The notes beneath the pieces were generated by a model that was not told the DNA's origin, did no database searches, and saw only the letters and a program-made list of their open reading frames with translations. Below are positions 36,933 through 48,546 of a stretch of 64,000 nucleotides of DNA, in pieces. Each line of letters starts with the position of its first letter. The stretch's first letter is position 1. The position numbers and the translations under genes were made by a program. The stretch is from Sclerotinia nivalis (taxonomy: Eukaryota > Ascomycota > Leotiomycetes > Helotiales > Sclerotiniaceae): assembly GCA_029531795.1 (NCBI GenBank), contig JAPEIS010000002.1, positions 3,286,001 to 3,350,000 of the forward strand, read 5' to 3'.

Positions 36933-37597
36933 GTAAATAAATAATTCCTTCATCATTAACTAATTAAAGTAAACTAAGTAAGGTATCCATAACCCCATCC
37001 CCATCCTGCAACGCCATTTCCAATTCCAATTCCATTTCCAAATCCATTTATCCCTGGTATCAATAGTTCCCTTCCCTTCCTTTCCCTTCCCTTCCCTATT
37101 CTCCTTTTTATCCCGTGTCATTTCGAAATTCGTCTATGCTGACAGTCATTGTATAATATTTCATCTCCGTTTCGCTCAATTCAATTCAAATCATCTTCAA
37201 TCAACGCACATAGGTCTATCTATGTGCTAGGATAAGTTTCATGTGTTGCAGCCAGTTTTGTTCCTAGTGATAGCGATCCGTCTCTGTTGTGAACAGCAGC
37301 TCTACTCCATCTTGTCTATCTACCCACCGACACCATCAAGATTGCCATGTTCTTGCTTATGTTTGTAAGCCGGGTTTGATTGCGAAATGTCTGTCGCAAT
37401 TTGCAACGTCGCGAGGAATTAATTTCTCCTTAGTATGATTACGCATGTGTTTGTAATGAATTCTCGCACATATCGCACTTGTGTTTTTTGAGTGTATTTG
37501 ACGATATCCTTGATTGAGCTAACAATGATTGAGCAGCTGCAACTTGAGCTTGAAGAGTCTCCGGTAGAGGTATATGACGGTAGGGCGGGGCATTTGG

Positions 37598-38602
37598 TTA
37601 ATTGGCAATTGGGTTTGTTTCGGGCGATATGGGTCCGTCATGAACAGTACCTCTACCTTGTTCTAGATCAGTATTATGAGCTTGAACTGGGGTTTCGATA
37701 GAAGTAGATGGAGGTGCTTTTTCTAATTCGGTTCCTGGTCGGTTGGATTTATCCCATGGATCATCAGCAGGTCCTTTGCCCGCAGCGAAAGGTGTATCGA
37801 ATTTCTTGTCGTGAGCAATGGATTTCCACATGATATATGTACTACAAATGAGTTGGTTGGTGGTTTCATGACAGATGGACTGCGAAAACTAACCTAGCGA
37901 ATGTACCTAGCATACCAAGCCATAAAAGTACAGTGGAAGCAACGCAATATGCATTTTTGCGGTATACAGGATTTGGTGGACCATTCAAATCAAAATATCT
38001 TTGTGCTTCTGAGTTTGTCAATCCATCGATCGTTGCTCTTTGTGTAGCTACAATGACCTGTTAAGATAATTAGCGACTCGATTGCAGTAGATGGGATGAT
38101 AATATGATATACTTACGGTAAGAGCAATAGCATCCGCCAAAGTAAAGACACACATCAAAACCGAACAAATCTTCCACGCCATCTTTACAGCAGGAGTTTC
38201 ATGACGTTGAGGCCAGAAAAGATCGAAAAAGAATCCAGAACCAAAGATTGTAGCAACTGCTATACCGACAAAGATATTGAATGAGAAAATTCCAACAATA
38301 TCTCTAACTGAAGTATGATACCCGTATCGTGATTTTATGCCATCTCGTTGATCCACATAATCTGAGAATAGAATAAGTATTAGCCCTGTACTTCCAATGA
38401 TTGATAGTAAGTTTTGACAAAAGAGGTTCTTACCACTTAGAGCAGCTGTTCCTACCGATTCGGAACAGACGCAGAAGATCATGGCGATTTGATAGACAAT
38501 CATCTTGGTTTTTCGAAGATGATAGATTTGATTGAACATGTAAGCTCCCTTGAACTTTCCCCATTGCATCTCCTTGAGATCTAAACCCCATATCACAGTC
38601 AT
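37598..38602 (-). CDS. Uncharacterised four-helix membrane protein, 273 aa
   Basis: Exons (minus): 38602-38434, 38361-38117, 38057-37894 and 37841-37598. Introns are 72, 59 and 52 bp, and all phases close. I do not recognise the family. Four hydrophobic segments are visible: MIVYQIAMIFCVCSESVGTA; VGIFSFNIFVGIAVATIFGS; ICSVLMCVFTLADAIALTVI; and AYCVASTVLLWLGMLGTFAS, giving a tetraspan layout. The last is completed by the third splice, which also restores ASTYIMWKSIAHDKKF. The C-terminal 70 residues are hydrophilic and Pro/Glu-rich, probably cytosolic. The ATG at 38602 is preferred because the frame upstream of it resembles non-coding leader. It could belong to one of the loosely defined fungal tetraspan or MARVEL-like groups, but no motif proves this. 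Confidence 0.82.
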
Positions 38603-38980
38603 TTTGAAGTGATTGTATTGAAGTTTTTGAATTGGGAATTGGGAATTAAGAAAGTGGATGATGATAAGTAGTTGTATTTCGAGAGTTCTAATTTCCTTGA
38701 AAGGTATATATTTCTCGTAAAGATAATAGGTTAAGGTTACCAATGAAGAATGAAGAATGAATAAACAAAGGATTTATGTTGTTTGATTAGTGAGAATAAT
38801 TGAACCTTTAATAATGAAGATTACAAGAAGTTAAAGCAACAGGATATTTTGTGATTGATATAAATAATAAATATAAATATAGATGGAAAAAGAGAAAAGA
38901 GCAAAAGTAAAGAAAGCTTGAATAATGATGAAGCCATCAGATACGCTTGATGTTCTTGGTAGAAACGTACGACAATCTTT

Positions 38981-39020
38981 GTTTGGTTTGGTTTGGTTTG
39001 GTTTGGTTGGCTTGGTTTGG
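38981..39020. repeat. TTTGG pentamer repeat
   Basis: About seven units of TTTGG with one interruption. A TCACACAG octamer repeated three times follows at 39081-39108. Confidence 0.85.
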
Positions 39021-40070
39021 GGGGTCCATCCAACTACGTCATATGGAGATGAAGTGCGCAAGGGGTAAGGAGCAACGGGGTCACACAGTCACACAGTCAC
39101 ACAGTCACTTACTAATCTTGGAGTCTTGGGAGACGGAAATTGGAACAAAAATGTGCAACTTTCAGAGAAGTGCCAAGATATGCAAACGGAATATCAATCA
39201 GTCAGTTACTTTCCATATTGATAGGTATTTATATCTTCAACTTTTAAAGTAATCTTCCTTGCTCGGTGCTGCCGGAATTGATATAAGAATGAGAGAGTCC
39301 GACAAAATTAGATAAAAGTGTAAAGGCTTATTGATAGTAGGGCATGAAGCTTGAGGCGTTGAGTATTGCTTTAGGTTCATATAAGAGATGAAAATGAAGG
39401 GAAATAATGGTATCAAAACTCTATTAATGTAGTTTCATACCTAGTGAAAAAGCTCGATCCAAGCGGCTGCAGATCTATAAAAGTTAAATCTCGATGATCA
39501 TATTCTGGAATCCATACTTGATCGTGCATTGACGAAAATCCAAAAAGATCTCCTTCAGCTTCTTGCTTGCTCGTTCAAGGAATGACTGGCTGGAATTGAC
39601 AAGGATAAGATTGGAAATGACGTTCGCAGCCACAATATCGATCCGGAATGCGAGACCTATCGTGAAGATTGGTGTTTACCCTACCGGAAAAGCTTCATCG
39701 CTTGCGGAAAGGGGGGGTTTGGGTTTGATTGATATGATTCTTGACTAGGAAAAATTACGTGCCTTGGTGGGTATGTGGGACGTGAAATAGTAAGACTGAG
39801 ATAGATATAAGAGCCGCGATCGTCCTTTGGATTGAGGTAGAGTGGTATGATGAAGTCGACACTTGTGAAATCCATACGCTGAAGAGACATCCGAGTGTAA
39901 AAGCGCCGGCTCTGGTAGAAGCCGCCAGCCATCCGATGGAAGGAAACTCACGCCAACAAGAACCGCTCCGGTTGAAATGAAAGGCTTGGTTCTGGTGGCA
40001 AGTTCATATAACTTGAGTGTTAAGGTGATATAGCTAGTAATGGTTGTCTAGGGCTCATTGAAATCCAAAT

Positions 40071-40095
40071 CCAAATCCAAATCCAAATCCAAATC
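40071..40095. repeat. AAATCC hexamer repeat
   Basis: Four tandem AAATCC units in the AHA1 upstream region. Confidence 0.85.
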
Positions 40096-40551
40096 AGTAT
40101 GAAACTAGTCTCAGTGTTTAGTCGACTTCTTCTCCTGGCACCATGGGTGTTCAGCGAAGAGAGAGAAAGGTTCTGATGAACTTTTAACGCTGATATACAA
40201 GTCTACCATAACGAATAACTGGGTAACTATCGTCTCAAAGCTTCATATGAACTCTCGGTGTAGATAAATCAAGACCAACCTCATATTGATAAATCCGAAC
40301 AACCAAAGTCAAAGATGCCTTAGGACCTAAATCTTCAAATTTAAGGCATCAATCATTTTTTCACACTACACCATATCTGAACTTAGCCCCACTATCCTCG
40401 AAGCTCTATTCTCTTCTTTTGATTTCTTCAAATTAATTTCTTACTTTTTCCTTCTTTCTAACCTTTCTTCACACCTCACACCACATCATCTTCTTTTCTA
40501 CCACTTCTTAAACACTTTTCTTTCTTTCTTCAATACAACAACATAAAAGGA

Positions 40552-40594
40552 CATCAACATCAACATCAACATCAACATCAACATCAACATCAAC
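40552..40594. repeat. CATCAA hexamer repeat in AHA1 leader
   Basis: About seven tandem CATCAA units lie about 70 bp before the predicted 5'UTR intron, so they are probably transcribed. A CAA-rich leader is expected to be unstructured. Confidence 0.85.
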
Positions 40595-40665
40595 CTTTTT
40601 AACTTCAATTGTGTTAGCTTTCTTAATAATTATCTAAATTCAATTCCTTCTTCTACAAAAAAAAG

Positions 40666-40885
40666 GTACGTGCAAAATCTCCGTGGAGATTTCATCCAAA
40701 ATTCCTGCCTCTATTTTTTTTATGACGAGACACAAGCTGGCACCAGTCTGAGTCGATTTGTACTCATATCTTTGAAGACAATGCTATGGCTTTCGAGCCT
40801 CCTTCTGAACAACAAAAACTTCTTTTACATTTTGAAATTTTATCACATTCATTCCTATGCATGTTACTAACATTCAATTTGGCAG
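40666..40885 (+). other. Predicted 5'UTR intron of AHA1
   Basis: GTACGT donor at 40666, TTACTAAC branch site at 40864-40871 and GGCAG acceptor ending at 40885. The region from about 40318 to 40665 has no ATG, and neither does 40886-40914. Several ATGs lie inside the interval (for example near 40722 and 40783). Removing the interval therefore makes the AHA1 start the first ATG. Confidence 0.75.
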
Positions 40886-40914
40886 ATTTTTAAACTTCTC
40901 AAACTTCGATCAAT

Positions 40915-42057
40915 ATGGTTCTTCACAACCCAAACAATTGGCATTGGGTTAACAAAGATGCTTCAACATGGGCGAAACAATGGTTAGAGGATAATATAAA
41001 GGAGATCAAGGCTGAGGAGGATGGTGTTACTGCTCAGTTGGATAAATTGATTAGTATGGATGGAGATGTTGATGTTAATCAACGAAAGGGAAAGGTTATC
41101 ACCATATTTGATGTCAAGCTCGTTATTGAGTATTCAGGTATGCCCTGTAGTTATAGTCAATATTATGAATTTATGTCTAATTGGACTAGGCAAAACCAAA
41201 GATGATGGATCCGTTAGTGGTACCATCACAATTCCTGAAGTTGCTCATGATACCGAAGAAAATGAATATGTTGTATGTTTTGCCCATCCCATGAATGTAC
41301 GCATAGATAAAGTATCTAATGTGATTTTTAGTTTGACATAGATATTTATTCCGATGCCAACTCCAAAGCACCTGTTAAGGATCTTGTCCGTGCAAAAATC
41401 GTTCCTCAACTTCGCAAACAATTTGCACAATTGGGACCTGCTCTTATTTCGGAACATGGAAAGGATATTCAACATGCACCAGATGCAAATCCATCATCCA
41501 AGATCACAGCCGCAAAGACGTATCCTCATAATGCTCCAATTCAATCTACAAGCACAACCACCAACAAAGGTTCCTCTATAGTTAATACCGTCACCGTCAC
41601 CGATAATGAAGAATTCAGAGCTCCAGCTTCAGAACTTTATCAAACATTTACCGATCCAGCCCGAATTTCCGCATTTACACGCGCCGCACCAAAATTATTT
41701 GAAGGTGCAAAGGAAGGAGGAAAATTCGAACTTTTCGGAGGAAATGTTTCGGGTGAATACCTTGAATTGGTTGAACCAACAAAAATCGTACAAAGTTGGA
41801 GACTTGATCAATGGCCAACAGGACATTTCTCAAGATTGGAAATTAACTTTGATCAAAATGATGTTGATAATGTTACGGTTATGAGGGTTTCTTGGTCTGG
41901 TGTTCCGGTTGGTCAGGAAGAAGTTACCAAGAGAAATTGGAGTGAATATTATGTTAGGAGTATTAAACAGACTTTTGGGTAAGTTTTGAAAGCCCCGTTG
42001 AGGATGTTATGCTTGGATACATGCTGATAACAAAATAGCTTCGGCACAATTCTTTAG
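40915..42057 (+). CDS. AHA1: Hsp90 co-chaperone, activator of Hsp90 ATPase
   Basis: Predicted 323-aa cytosolic co-chaperone that stimulates Hsp90 ATPase activity. Exons are 40915-41137, 41190-41272, 41332-41978 and 42039-42057. Introns are 52, 59 and 60 bp, and phases close. The N-terminal Aha1 domain begins with NPNNWHWVNKDASTWAKQWL. Splicing restores IEYSGKTKDDGSVSGTITIP and then NEYVFDIDIYSDANSKAPVK. The C-terminal AHSA1 (START-like) domain runs from about residue 190 (FRAPASELYQTFTDPARISA) to the end. The last exon is only 19 nt and supplies the terminal FGTIL, giving the KQTFGFGTIL ending usual for the family. A nearer acceptor candidate at the second intron (41344) was rejected because it drops FDID and breaks the conserved strand. 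Confidence 0.95.
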
Positions 42058-42769
42058 ATGGAGTGGTGGATAGAATGAAGAAGCGAGGGGAAGATTAAGG
42101 GCTACAAAAGCAACGACTCTGCGCGCCTTGATCATGGATGGATGATTGATTGATTACAAGCGAATTAAAACGAAACGAATACCTAGATAAATGCAGAAAT
42201 GGCGTCTTTCTTTATATGATGGATTGATGGATGGATGGATGGACTGACGGATGGTTGAAGGGATTTTTTTAGATCACACACTATAGATGAATCTAGACAT
42301 TGGCCTTATATCTCCATTCCCATTCTCTTCTTCTCAACCCGCATCAAATATCCCGTGAATTCATGACCGATATCTGGATTATTGGATATTGGAAACAGTA
42401 GATGGAAACAGTAGATGCAAAAATGACGCTCCGCTGGCCCTCCGGGGGCCACTGCCGTGGAGGCAGACTAGGTAAGATAGATTACATGATTTTCTATATA
42501 CGATTTCTTTTTAACCAAAAAAAAAGTTTGTTATTGCATCCCGTTCATGTTGATTATATAGGTGTTTTATAATAGGAAGATTAAGGTAAAGGTGGTGTGT
42601 ACGATTTATTTTTATAGGTTGGAGAAAAGTAGATGATAAAGAAGGAAGAAGAGGGAAGAAAAATAAAAATTGGAAGAAAAGTAAAAGCATAAGAAGAAAA
42701 GGAAGAAAAGGGGAGAAAGGGAAAAAAGCAAGAAAGGAGAGTAGCGAAATCAACCCCAGCCAGCAATCA
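42058..42769. other. Convergent intergenic region, AHA1 and sulfatase 3' ends
   Basis: Both flanking genes end here. It contains a GATG repeat near 42222-42243 and copy B of the GC-rich hairpin repeat at 42421-42470. No gene was seen. Confidence 0.6.
42421..42470. repeat. GC-rich hairpin repeat, copy B
   Basis: Matches copy A at 30744-30793 over 50 bp with about 7 differences. The stem is stronger than in copy A: CTCCGC pairs with GTGGAG and TGGCCC with GGGGCCA around a TCCG loop. The changes between copies fall mainly in the loop or convert a G-C pair to G-U. Confidence 0.7.
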
Positions 42770-45226
42770 TCACTCATTCTTCTCCGTATCCGCCTCTGGC
42801 GTCACAATCGCAAACCCCGGGTTCCCCATCTCCAGCAACCCATACAACAGTTCCCAAACCCCCTCATCCCCCTCAGTCGGCAATCCCTTAAAATCCGTCC
42901 GGTTACCAATCACCAAATCCACAAACTGTTGATGCGTGACCCATACCGTAAAATCAACATCCTTATTCGCCGTGTCCGAATACGTAATCTCATGATCCGT
43001 CATAACTGCATTACTGAAATTTATATGCCAGCCGGATGTATTGGCACTTGCATCGCTCATTGGGGTATCGTAGAGCATGATTTCTATTTTGAAGGATTTG
43101 GTATTATTTGCGATGGCGAGGGGTCCGTTGATGCGGATAGCCATCGAGTCTAATAATTGTTCGATGGAGAGAGCCATCCAGGAAGCAGTGTTCATAGAAT
43201 TCATGGCTGGTTGAATGGGGCCTAGTAATTCTTTTGCGCCACAGAGATAGAAATTACGCCATGTGGCATTTTCGGACCCATATCCGAGTTTTGTGAAGAC
43301 ATTTGCGAGTTCAGTTTTGGCTTCGAGATTGGTTTGATCGCTGAAGACGGCGTGGGATAAGAGGGTTGCGGCAAATCGGTAATCGGGCGAGGAGACATTG
43401 ATGTAATTTCCCCGGGCGAGTTTAATTACATTGTCTATGCCGCCCATGCAAGATACATAGCGTTTTGCGATGGGAACGGGCGGATATTCCCATAAATGAG
43501 CGGGATTACCGTCGAACCAGCCCATGTAGCGATGATAAATGGCTTTGACATTATGACTGATAGAACCATAATAACCTTTTGCGTTCCAGAGAGATTCTAG
43601 AGAAGGAGGCATTTGGAAAGTTTCTGCTATTTCTATGCCTATTTGACCACTGTTGAGTTGACGAAGAGTTTCATTGTGGAGATAGGCGTAGAGATCTCGT
43701 TGTCCGGATAGAAACTCGACGATTTCTTTGCCTCCATCAGTTTTGAAAGTTGGCCAGTGATGACTGGCGAAAAGAACGTCGGTTTTGTCGGCGAAAAGAA
43801 CGATTGCTTCATCCACTACAATATCCATCAACATTAATTATAAATCGTTATTACGATGACAGAGGAGGGGAATCGATATCGTGAATTTAACACGCTTGGA
43901 TGATATAAAAAGGAGGGGAAGTGTGAAATGACAGAAGGAATTGTACTCACAATACCGAGACCAGACTCGAGCATCACGAACCAATGCACCTCTTAATGTT
44001 TGAAGATTATGTAAAGTATGAGTTGCATTCTCCGCCATACAAAGAGCGTTGTATTGAGGAAAGTGGAAGTTCATCTCCGAAGGTGCTTCAGTTCCAGGAG
44101 TCACCTGGAAAACGATTTCCAAACCATCAATCTTCTTCGTATCTCCCGTCTTACTAATGCTTATTGTGGGAGGAATCAATGAGCTAACACCAGTTGATGT
44201 AGCCATGCCTAAGCCAGTTCCGACTTGTCCTGTAGGAGATTTTTCGAGTGATTCGCCGTACATGTATACAGCTCGACGACCCATTGCGACACCAGCATAA
44301 ACATTTTCGCTCACAGCATGGTCAAGGAAATCAGCTGGTGCATATACGTCTAGTAAGGTGCCATCGTATGGGCGTTCTTGGGTACCACCTGAGGCCTCTG
44401 TAATCATGAAAAAGTTAGTATAATTGAAATTCAAGCCAGTTTCATCACCAACAAACAATTGTCTTCAAATTGGAATAAGATCTTAAGAAATTAGTAATGA
44501 GATCCAGAATCTGAAACAATGACTTCGAGTTTCCAGTGTAGGCCATAACATTAGCTGGCGAAAGACTTTTTCAATGGATGCTTCAATCTCATCCTTATTG
44601 AGATATTCATACTGATTTTGGAACGTTGGTAAGTAATAATTGCTTGAAGTCTTGCTATGTTGAACACGATGAATGATCAATGTTGTATGAAAACTTCCAA
44701 GATCTAATGGAAGAACGATGGAACGATGGAACAATAAAAGCATACGAAGATGTAAGAAAGCGAACGACATACCAACAACGGCACTCCCACCACCGAAATG
44801 ATCAGCATGAGAATGTGTATAAATCATCGCTAAAATCTTCTTGTCTTTACGATACCCTTGGTATAACTCAATAGCTTTTTTGGCAGTCTCAACGGAAGTC
44901 AAGGAATCAATAACCACAACTCCATTTGAATCGATCGTCTCAACGAAGGTCATATTGGAAATATCAAGGCCACGAACTTGATAAATCTTGTCCTTGATAA
45001 TCTCAAAAAGTCCTTGCTTAACACAAAGTTGAGATTGTCTGAATAGGGATGGATTAACTTCATTAGGACAAGTTGCATCATCATTGATGAATGATTCGTA
45101 GGTTTGATTGTCCCAGACCACAACAGAATCATCGGTATCGGAATGGATGATACAATTGTCCATCCTATTCACAAGTCCTACCGAAGCATTCTTGAAGTCT
45201 TGATCGTCTGTAGGATAGGTTGCCAT
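42770..45226 (-). CDS. Alkyl/aryl sulfatase, metallo-beta-lactamase fold (Bds1/SdsA1-like)
   Basis: Predicted 648-aa type III sulfatase that hydrolyses alkyl (or aryl) sulfate esters, releasing sulfate. Exons (minus): 45226-44773, 44397-43951 and 43815-42770. Introns are 375 and 135 bp, and phases close. The zinc-binding signature THSHADHFGG lies near residues 134-143, giving HxHxDH. Splicing restores GGSAVVEASGGTQERPYD and VWSRYLDEAIVLFADKTDVL. ENVYAGVAMGRRAVYMYG and FASHHWPTF are family blocks. The second half carries the alkyl-sulfatase dimerisation region and an SCP2-like C-terminus. No signal peptide is seen, so the enzyme is likely intracellular. Yeast BDS1 is a known transfer from bacteria, so a bacterial origin is plausible here, but introns show long residence. 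The first intron is unusually long for this window. Confidence 0.92.
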
Positions 45227-46343
45227 GATTTATGATTGAAGTAACTGAAGTAATTGAAGTAGGAATGGCTGGCAGTGATCAAAAAAGCGAAGGATGAATG
45301 AAGGAGTTTATAGAAAGATCTCTGGATTTGACTTGGAGAAGATTTCATGTAGCAGCCATTACGCAACCACATATGTATGTGAAATCTGATATGAACTGCG
45401 GAGATCTCTTTTCGGGGGATTTTCCCTCGTATTTGAGCCTAGTACGTGAAGCTGATCTTAGTATTCTGCCACAACATGTTATCCATTTCTGGTTAAGATT
45501 TCTCAAGTCTACAAAGACTGAGCGGGGAAGCTGATTGTGAAAATGAGGGGCCATCATGCAAAGCTTTGTCTATGAGAAGAGTGGCTGGCTGAAGAGAAAG
45601 GTGAACACCCATCAAGAAATATAAATTCAGGAGGGGTAAAGATTTCATGATATTGTGGCTGCAAAATATATCTGCCAATTGGTGTTGTCTATGTTGTAAC
45701 ACGAAGAACGTGTGCGGGGTTGAACAAGTTATTCATGCAGTGAAACCACAAAGTGAAGAATTCGACGATCGATTTAATACCTTGCTCTAAACATTGCAAA
45801 TGCAATGAACGTCGTCCATATGTTTGAAGTTATTCAGAACGATGACATTTAGTTGGAAGTGTACGGAGTTACTAAGGATAACCTTAAGAGTTCCAAAAAA
45901 TGTTTATGTAAGACTTAATACCTCTAGAAAACCAGCATATCCATTTCTGATTTCATAGCCCTAAGGAAATTTAACTTCGCAAAGAATAATGAGCCGTATC
46001 TCATCCTAAGTCCTCAGCTATCATCAATCAATCTTCATTACCGCGCCCAGAGTTGAAAGCTCCGGGAAAACTCACCTAGAATATGCTATTATCCAGATTC
46101 GGAATCCATGTCTCATTCCAAGTCATCAATCATCAATCATCATCAAATCAATCTTCACCTCGCATTACTCAAATTTTTGTTAAACCTCTTAGAAAGCCAT
46201 TAATTCATTCATCCATTAATTAACAACCCTTTTAAAGTCCAAATCCAAATCCCTGACTCCCCTCCTACCTGTCCATCGATTCTCCATTTTCCCTTTTCCC
46301 CTTTGTCCACTCCCCCCCACCTGCCTTCACCTGCCTTTCCTAC
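45227..46343. other. Intergenic region upstream of sulfatase
   Basis: Promoter of the sulfatase (leftward) and 3' UTR of the PEX11-like gene. Short frames at 45298-45700 have no gene-like features. Nothing else was recognised. Confidence 0.5.
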
Positions 46344-47874
46344 TCAACTCTTTTTTCTACTCTCATTCTCTTTTCCATTTTGATCTCCAACCCTTCTCCA
46401 AATCTCCCCCGAACTCAACACCGTACTAACAATCATCGCACACCCCACAACCCCCAAATCACTAACAATCCACCCCGTTACCATTCCTGGAACAAATAGA
46501 TCCGCTACATTCTCAATAATCTTGAGTATTATCTGATTTCTCTTTTCTCTCTTTTGATTTCCTTCGTTCCGTTTGTTGTCTCCTTGTTTGTGGATGACTT
46601 TGTGGTTTTCGTCTAATTTTGGTGATGGTGAAGGGGTTGGATTTTCATGTGACGATGAGTTCGGAGGTGGGTTTGCGTGGATATTAAAATGCATAAGACA
46701 AAGATCATATAATCCTCCAAATATCGATATGCAAAGTGAATAGAACCAAAATTTTTGGCTTTCGAGTATACAGGTTCGGAACCAGGGGGTGTTGCAGACG
46801 CCCATCACGTCCAACTTTTCATGTCATAAATTAGTAATTTTTCTTTTCCTATCTTCCACCTTTCTTTTCCATCCTCGTGGGATGGTAGGCACTTACTATC
46901 GTGAGACTCTCCACTGTTAGTACAAAACTCATAGTTAGCACACATTCTGCATGTCGAACGAACGGAAAGGAAGATAAAGGGGCGTTGGCATGGACGGAGA
47001 GCAAAGAGGAAAAGAAACTCACACCCTAAATAAGCACCCATGGACCCCGATTTCCCAACGTTAATTAACATCTTCATCCCGTCCTCATTTAAAAGACTAT
47101 CCCAGGCTTTTGAGAAATGTCCTATGAAGCGGAAAAAGCGCAGATAGCGACGTCCTGTGGAGGGTGTTTTGTTAGCTTATTTATTTTTTCTGTTGTTTTC
47201 TTCACTCGTGGAATCTGGGCTTGGGGGCGAAAGTTGAGTATATGTTGGGTAAATATCCAGCGAAATCTTAATCTCCGATCCTCAATTCACGCCTTTGAGC
47301 TACGGGGTGAGATTTAGGGACATCTCGCACACTTGCACGAGTATCCTTACTCCGCTCAATGCCTTTCCCCTCAATCGCTGATACAAACTCCACTTCACAT
47401 ATCCCCTCCACAAACTCCCTCCGCCCAAGAAGAAAAAACCAAACATACCAACAACAACCTCTCTCCTGGCCCTCCACAACCCCTCCAAAATCCTCACCTC
47501 ATTTCCACCCCCTCCACTCACAACCACAACCACACCCTTACCCGCCATCCCCATCCCCGCCAACAACCCCACCAAAACCCGTGGATAAAAGGCACATATC
47601 TGACATAATGCCTGGATCAACCTAAGAGTTTTTTCCAATCCCGCTTCGCAGGTATTAGTCATATATTTATTATCAATTCAAAAATCATCAAGTCGAATTT
47701 AATGAGAGAAAGGGGTTTTCGAGATCAGGGAAGAGAAGATGTACGAGGGTAGACAGGAAGAACAAAAAGTAAGGAAAAGAAAATTAGGAGATAGAGACGA
47801 TTGAACGAGAAAGAGAAAAAAACAGACATACCAGCATCACCCGCAAAATCCACCGCCTGTTTAAAGATTCCCAT
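46344..47874 (-). CDS. PEX11-family peroxisome division protein
   Basis: Predicted 285-aa peroxisomal membrane protein that elongates and divides peroxisomes. Five exons (minus): 47874-47832, 47643-47449, 47154-47023, 46913-46897 and 46814-46344. Introns are 188, 294, 109 and 82 bp, and all phases close. The fourth exon is only 17 nt. Splicing restores DFAGDAAGLEKTLRLIQAL, then VVVGRRYLRFFRFIGHFSKA, then MGAYLGLESLTILDVMGVC, all typical of the Pex11 family (Pex11C-like as I recall). The C-terminal half has LFVPGMVTGWIVSDLGVVGC, a membrane-anchoring helix region, and a Lys/Asn-rich hydrophilic insert before it. The real start, MGIFKQAVDF, is in a 43-nt first exon. Reading straight through exon 2 gives a false extension that loses GRRYLRFFRF. 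Confidence 0.85.
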
Positions 47875-48546
47875 TATCTCTTTTCTATCTTAATCTGTGT
47901 CTTTAACCAAAATTCTTAACTTCGCAGTACTTAGTAATGATTGCAAGGATGAGTTTCGAGAACTCGAAATCGATGCGCTTATGTAATCTAGGTTAACCTA
48001 ACCACAGCGACGCCGTCCGTCCCTTGCTACTTGTAGATATAAATACACCCCCTGCATGCACTTATGTATATAAAAAAAAAACCTTGGGAGCGATGCAATA
48101 CAAAAACCCTAGTCCCAAAACCAGTGGATGACGAACATTTTTTGTCCTTCGTACGTACAGCAGAAACTTCGAAAACGTGAGGTGGCATCTGGCAGTCAAA
48201 AATTCAAAAGTCGCTTAGCTGGGACTCCTGAAGATATCATCTACTTATTAGTCTACGAGGTAGGTATACTATGCTATGTATCAACACGAGATTTTTACAC
48301 TGTTAATTATTTCTTTACCGTATAAACATCGAAATCCATATTCATGATTCACCGTACAGACAACTCAAATACTCAACCCACAACCCATCACATCACATCT
48401 CAAAAAATCAAATGAACTAGAAATATTTGCTTGCCATTGAAAAAAGCACCCATGCTTAACATCAATAAATACATTTACGACCCTCTTATGAACACTCTAC
48501 CATTCCATCCATCACTTCCATTCCATTTAATGCTCCGCTTCAAAAT
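47875..48546. other. Intergenic region between PEX11-like and complex I genes
   Basis: Promoter of the PEX11-like gene and 3' UTR of the complex I gene. No coding frame or RNA gene was recognised. Confidence 0.5.

Larger units (their letters stand above)
35403..37597. other. Convergent intergenic region with large microsatellites
   Basis: This separates the 3' ends of the Cdc4-like gene and the membrane-protein gene. It holds two long 7-bp and 8-bp arrays at 36559-36932. A minus-strand frame through the arrays (36501-36956) is only repeat-encoded Tyr/Leu/Thr/Ser/Pro/His sequence. No gene was supported. Confidence 0.65.
38603..40914. other. Divergent intergenic region between membrane-protein gene and AHA1
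   Basis: This contains the promoters of both genes, short tandem repeats (TTTGG, TCACACAG, AAATCC, CATCAA) and, at its right end, the AHA1 leader with an intron. No other coding frame was supported. The short frames near 39560-39950 lack gene-like composition. Confidence 0.6.

Noticed and set aside
36501..36956. Minus-strand 151-codon frame
   Set aside because: It is read through the 7-bp and 8-bp microsatellites. The repeated Tyr-Leu-Thr and His-Pro-Ser pattern is repeat-encoded, not a gene.
41332..41344. Alternative AHA1 acceptor at 41344
   Set aside because: Using it removes four residues (FDID) of a conserved strand and breaks the reading frame; the acceptor ending at 41331 keeps phase and motif.
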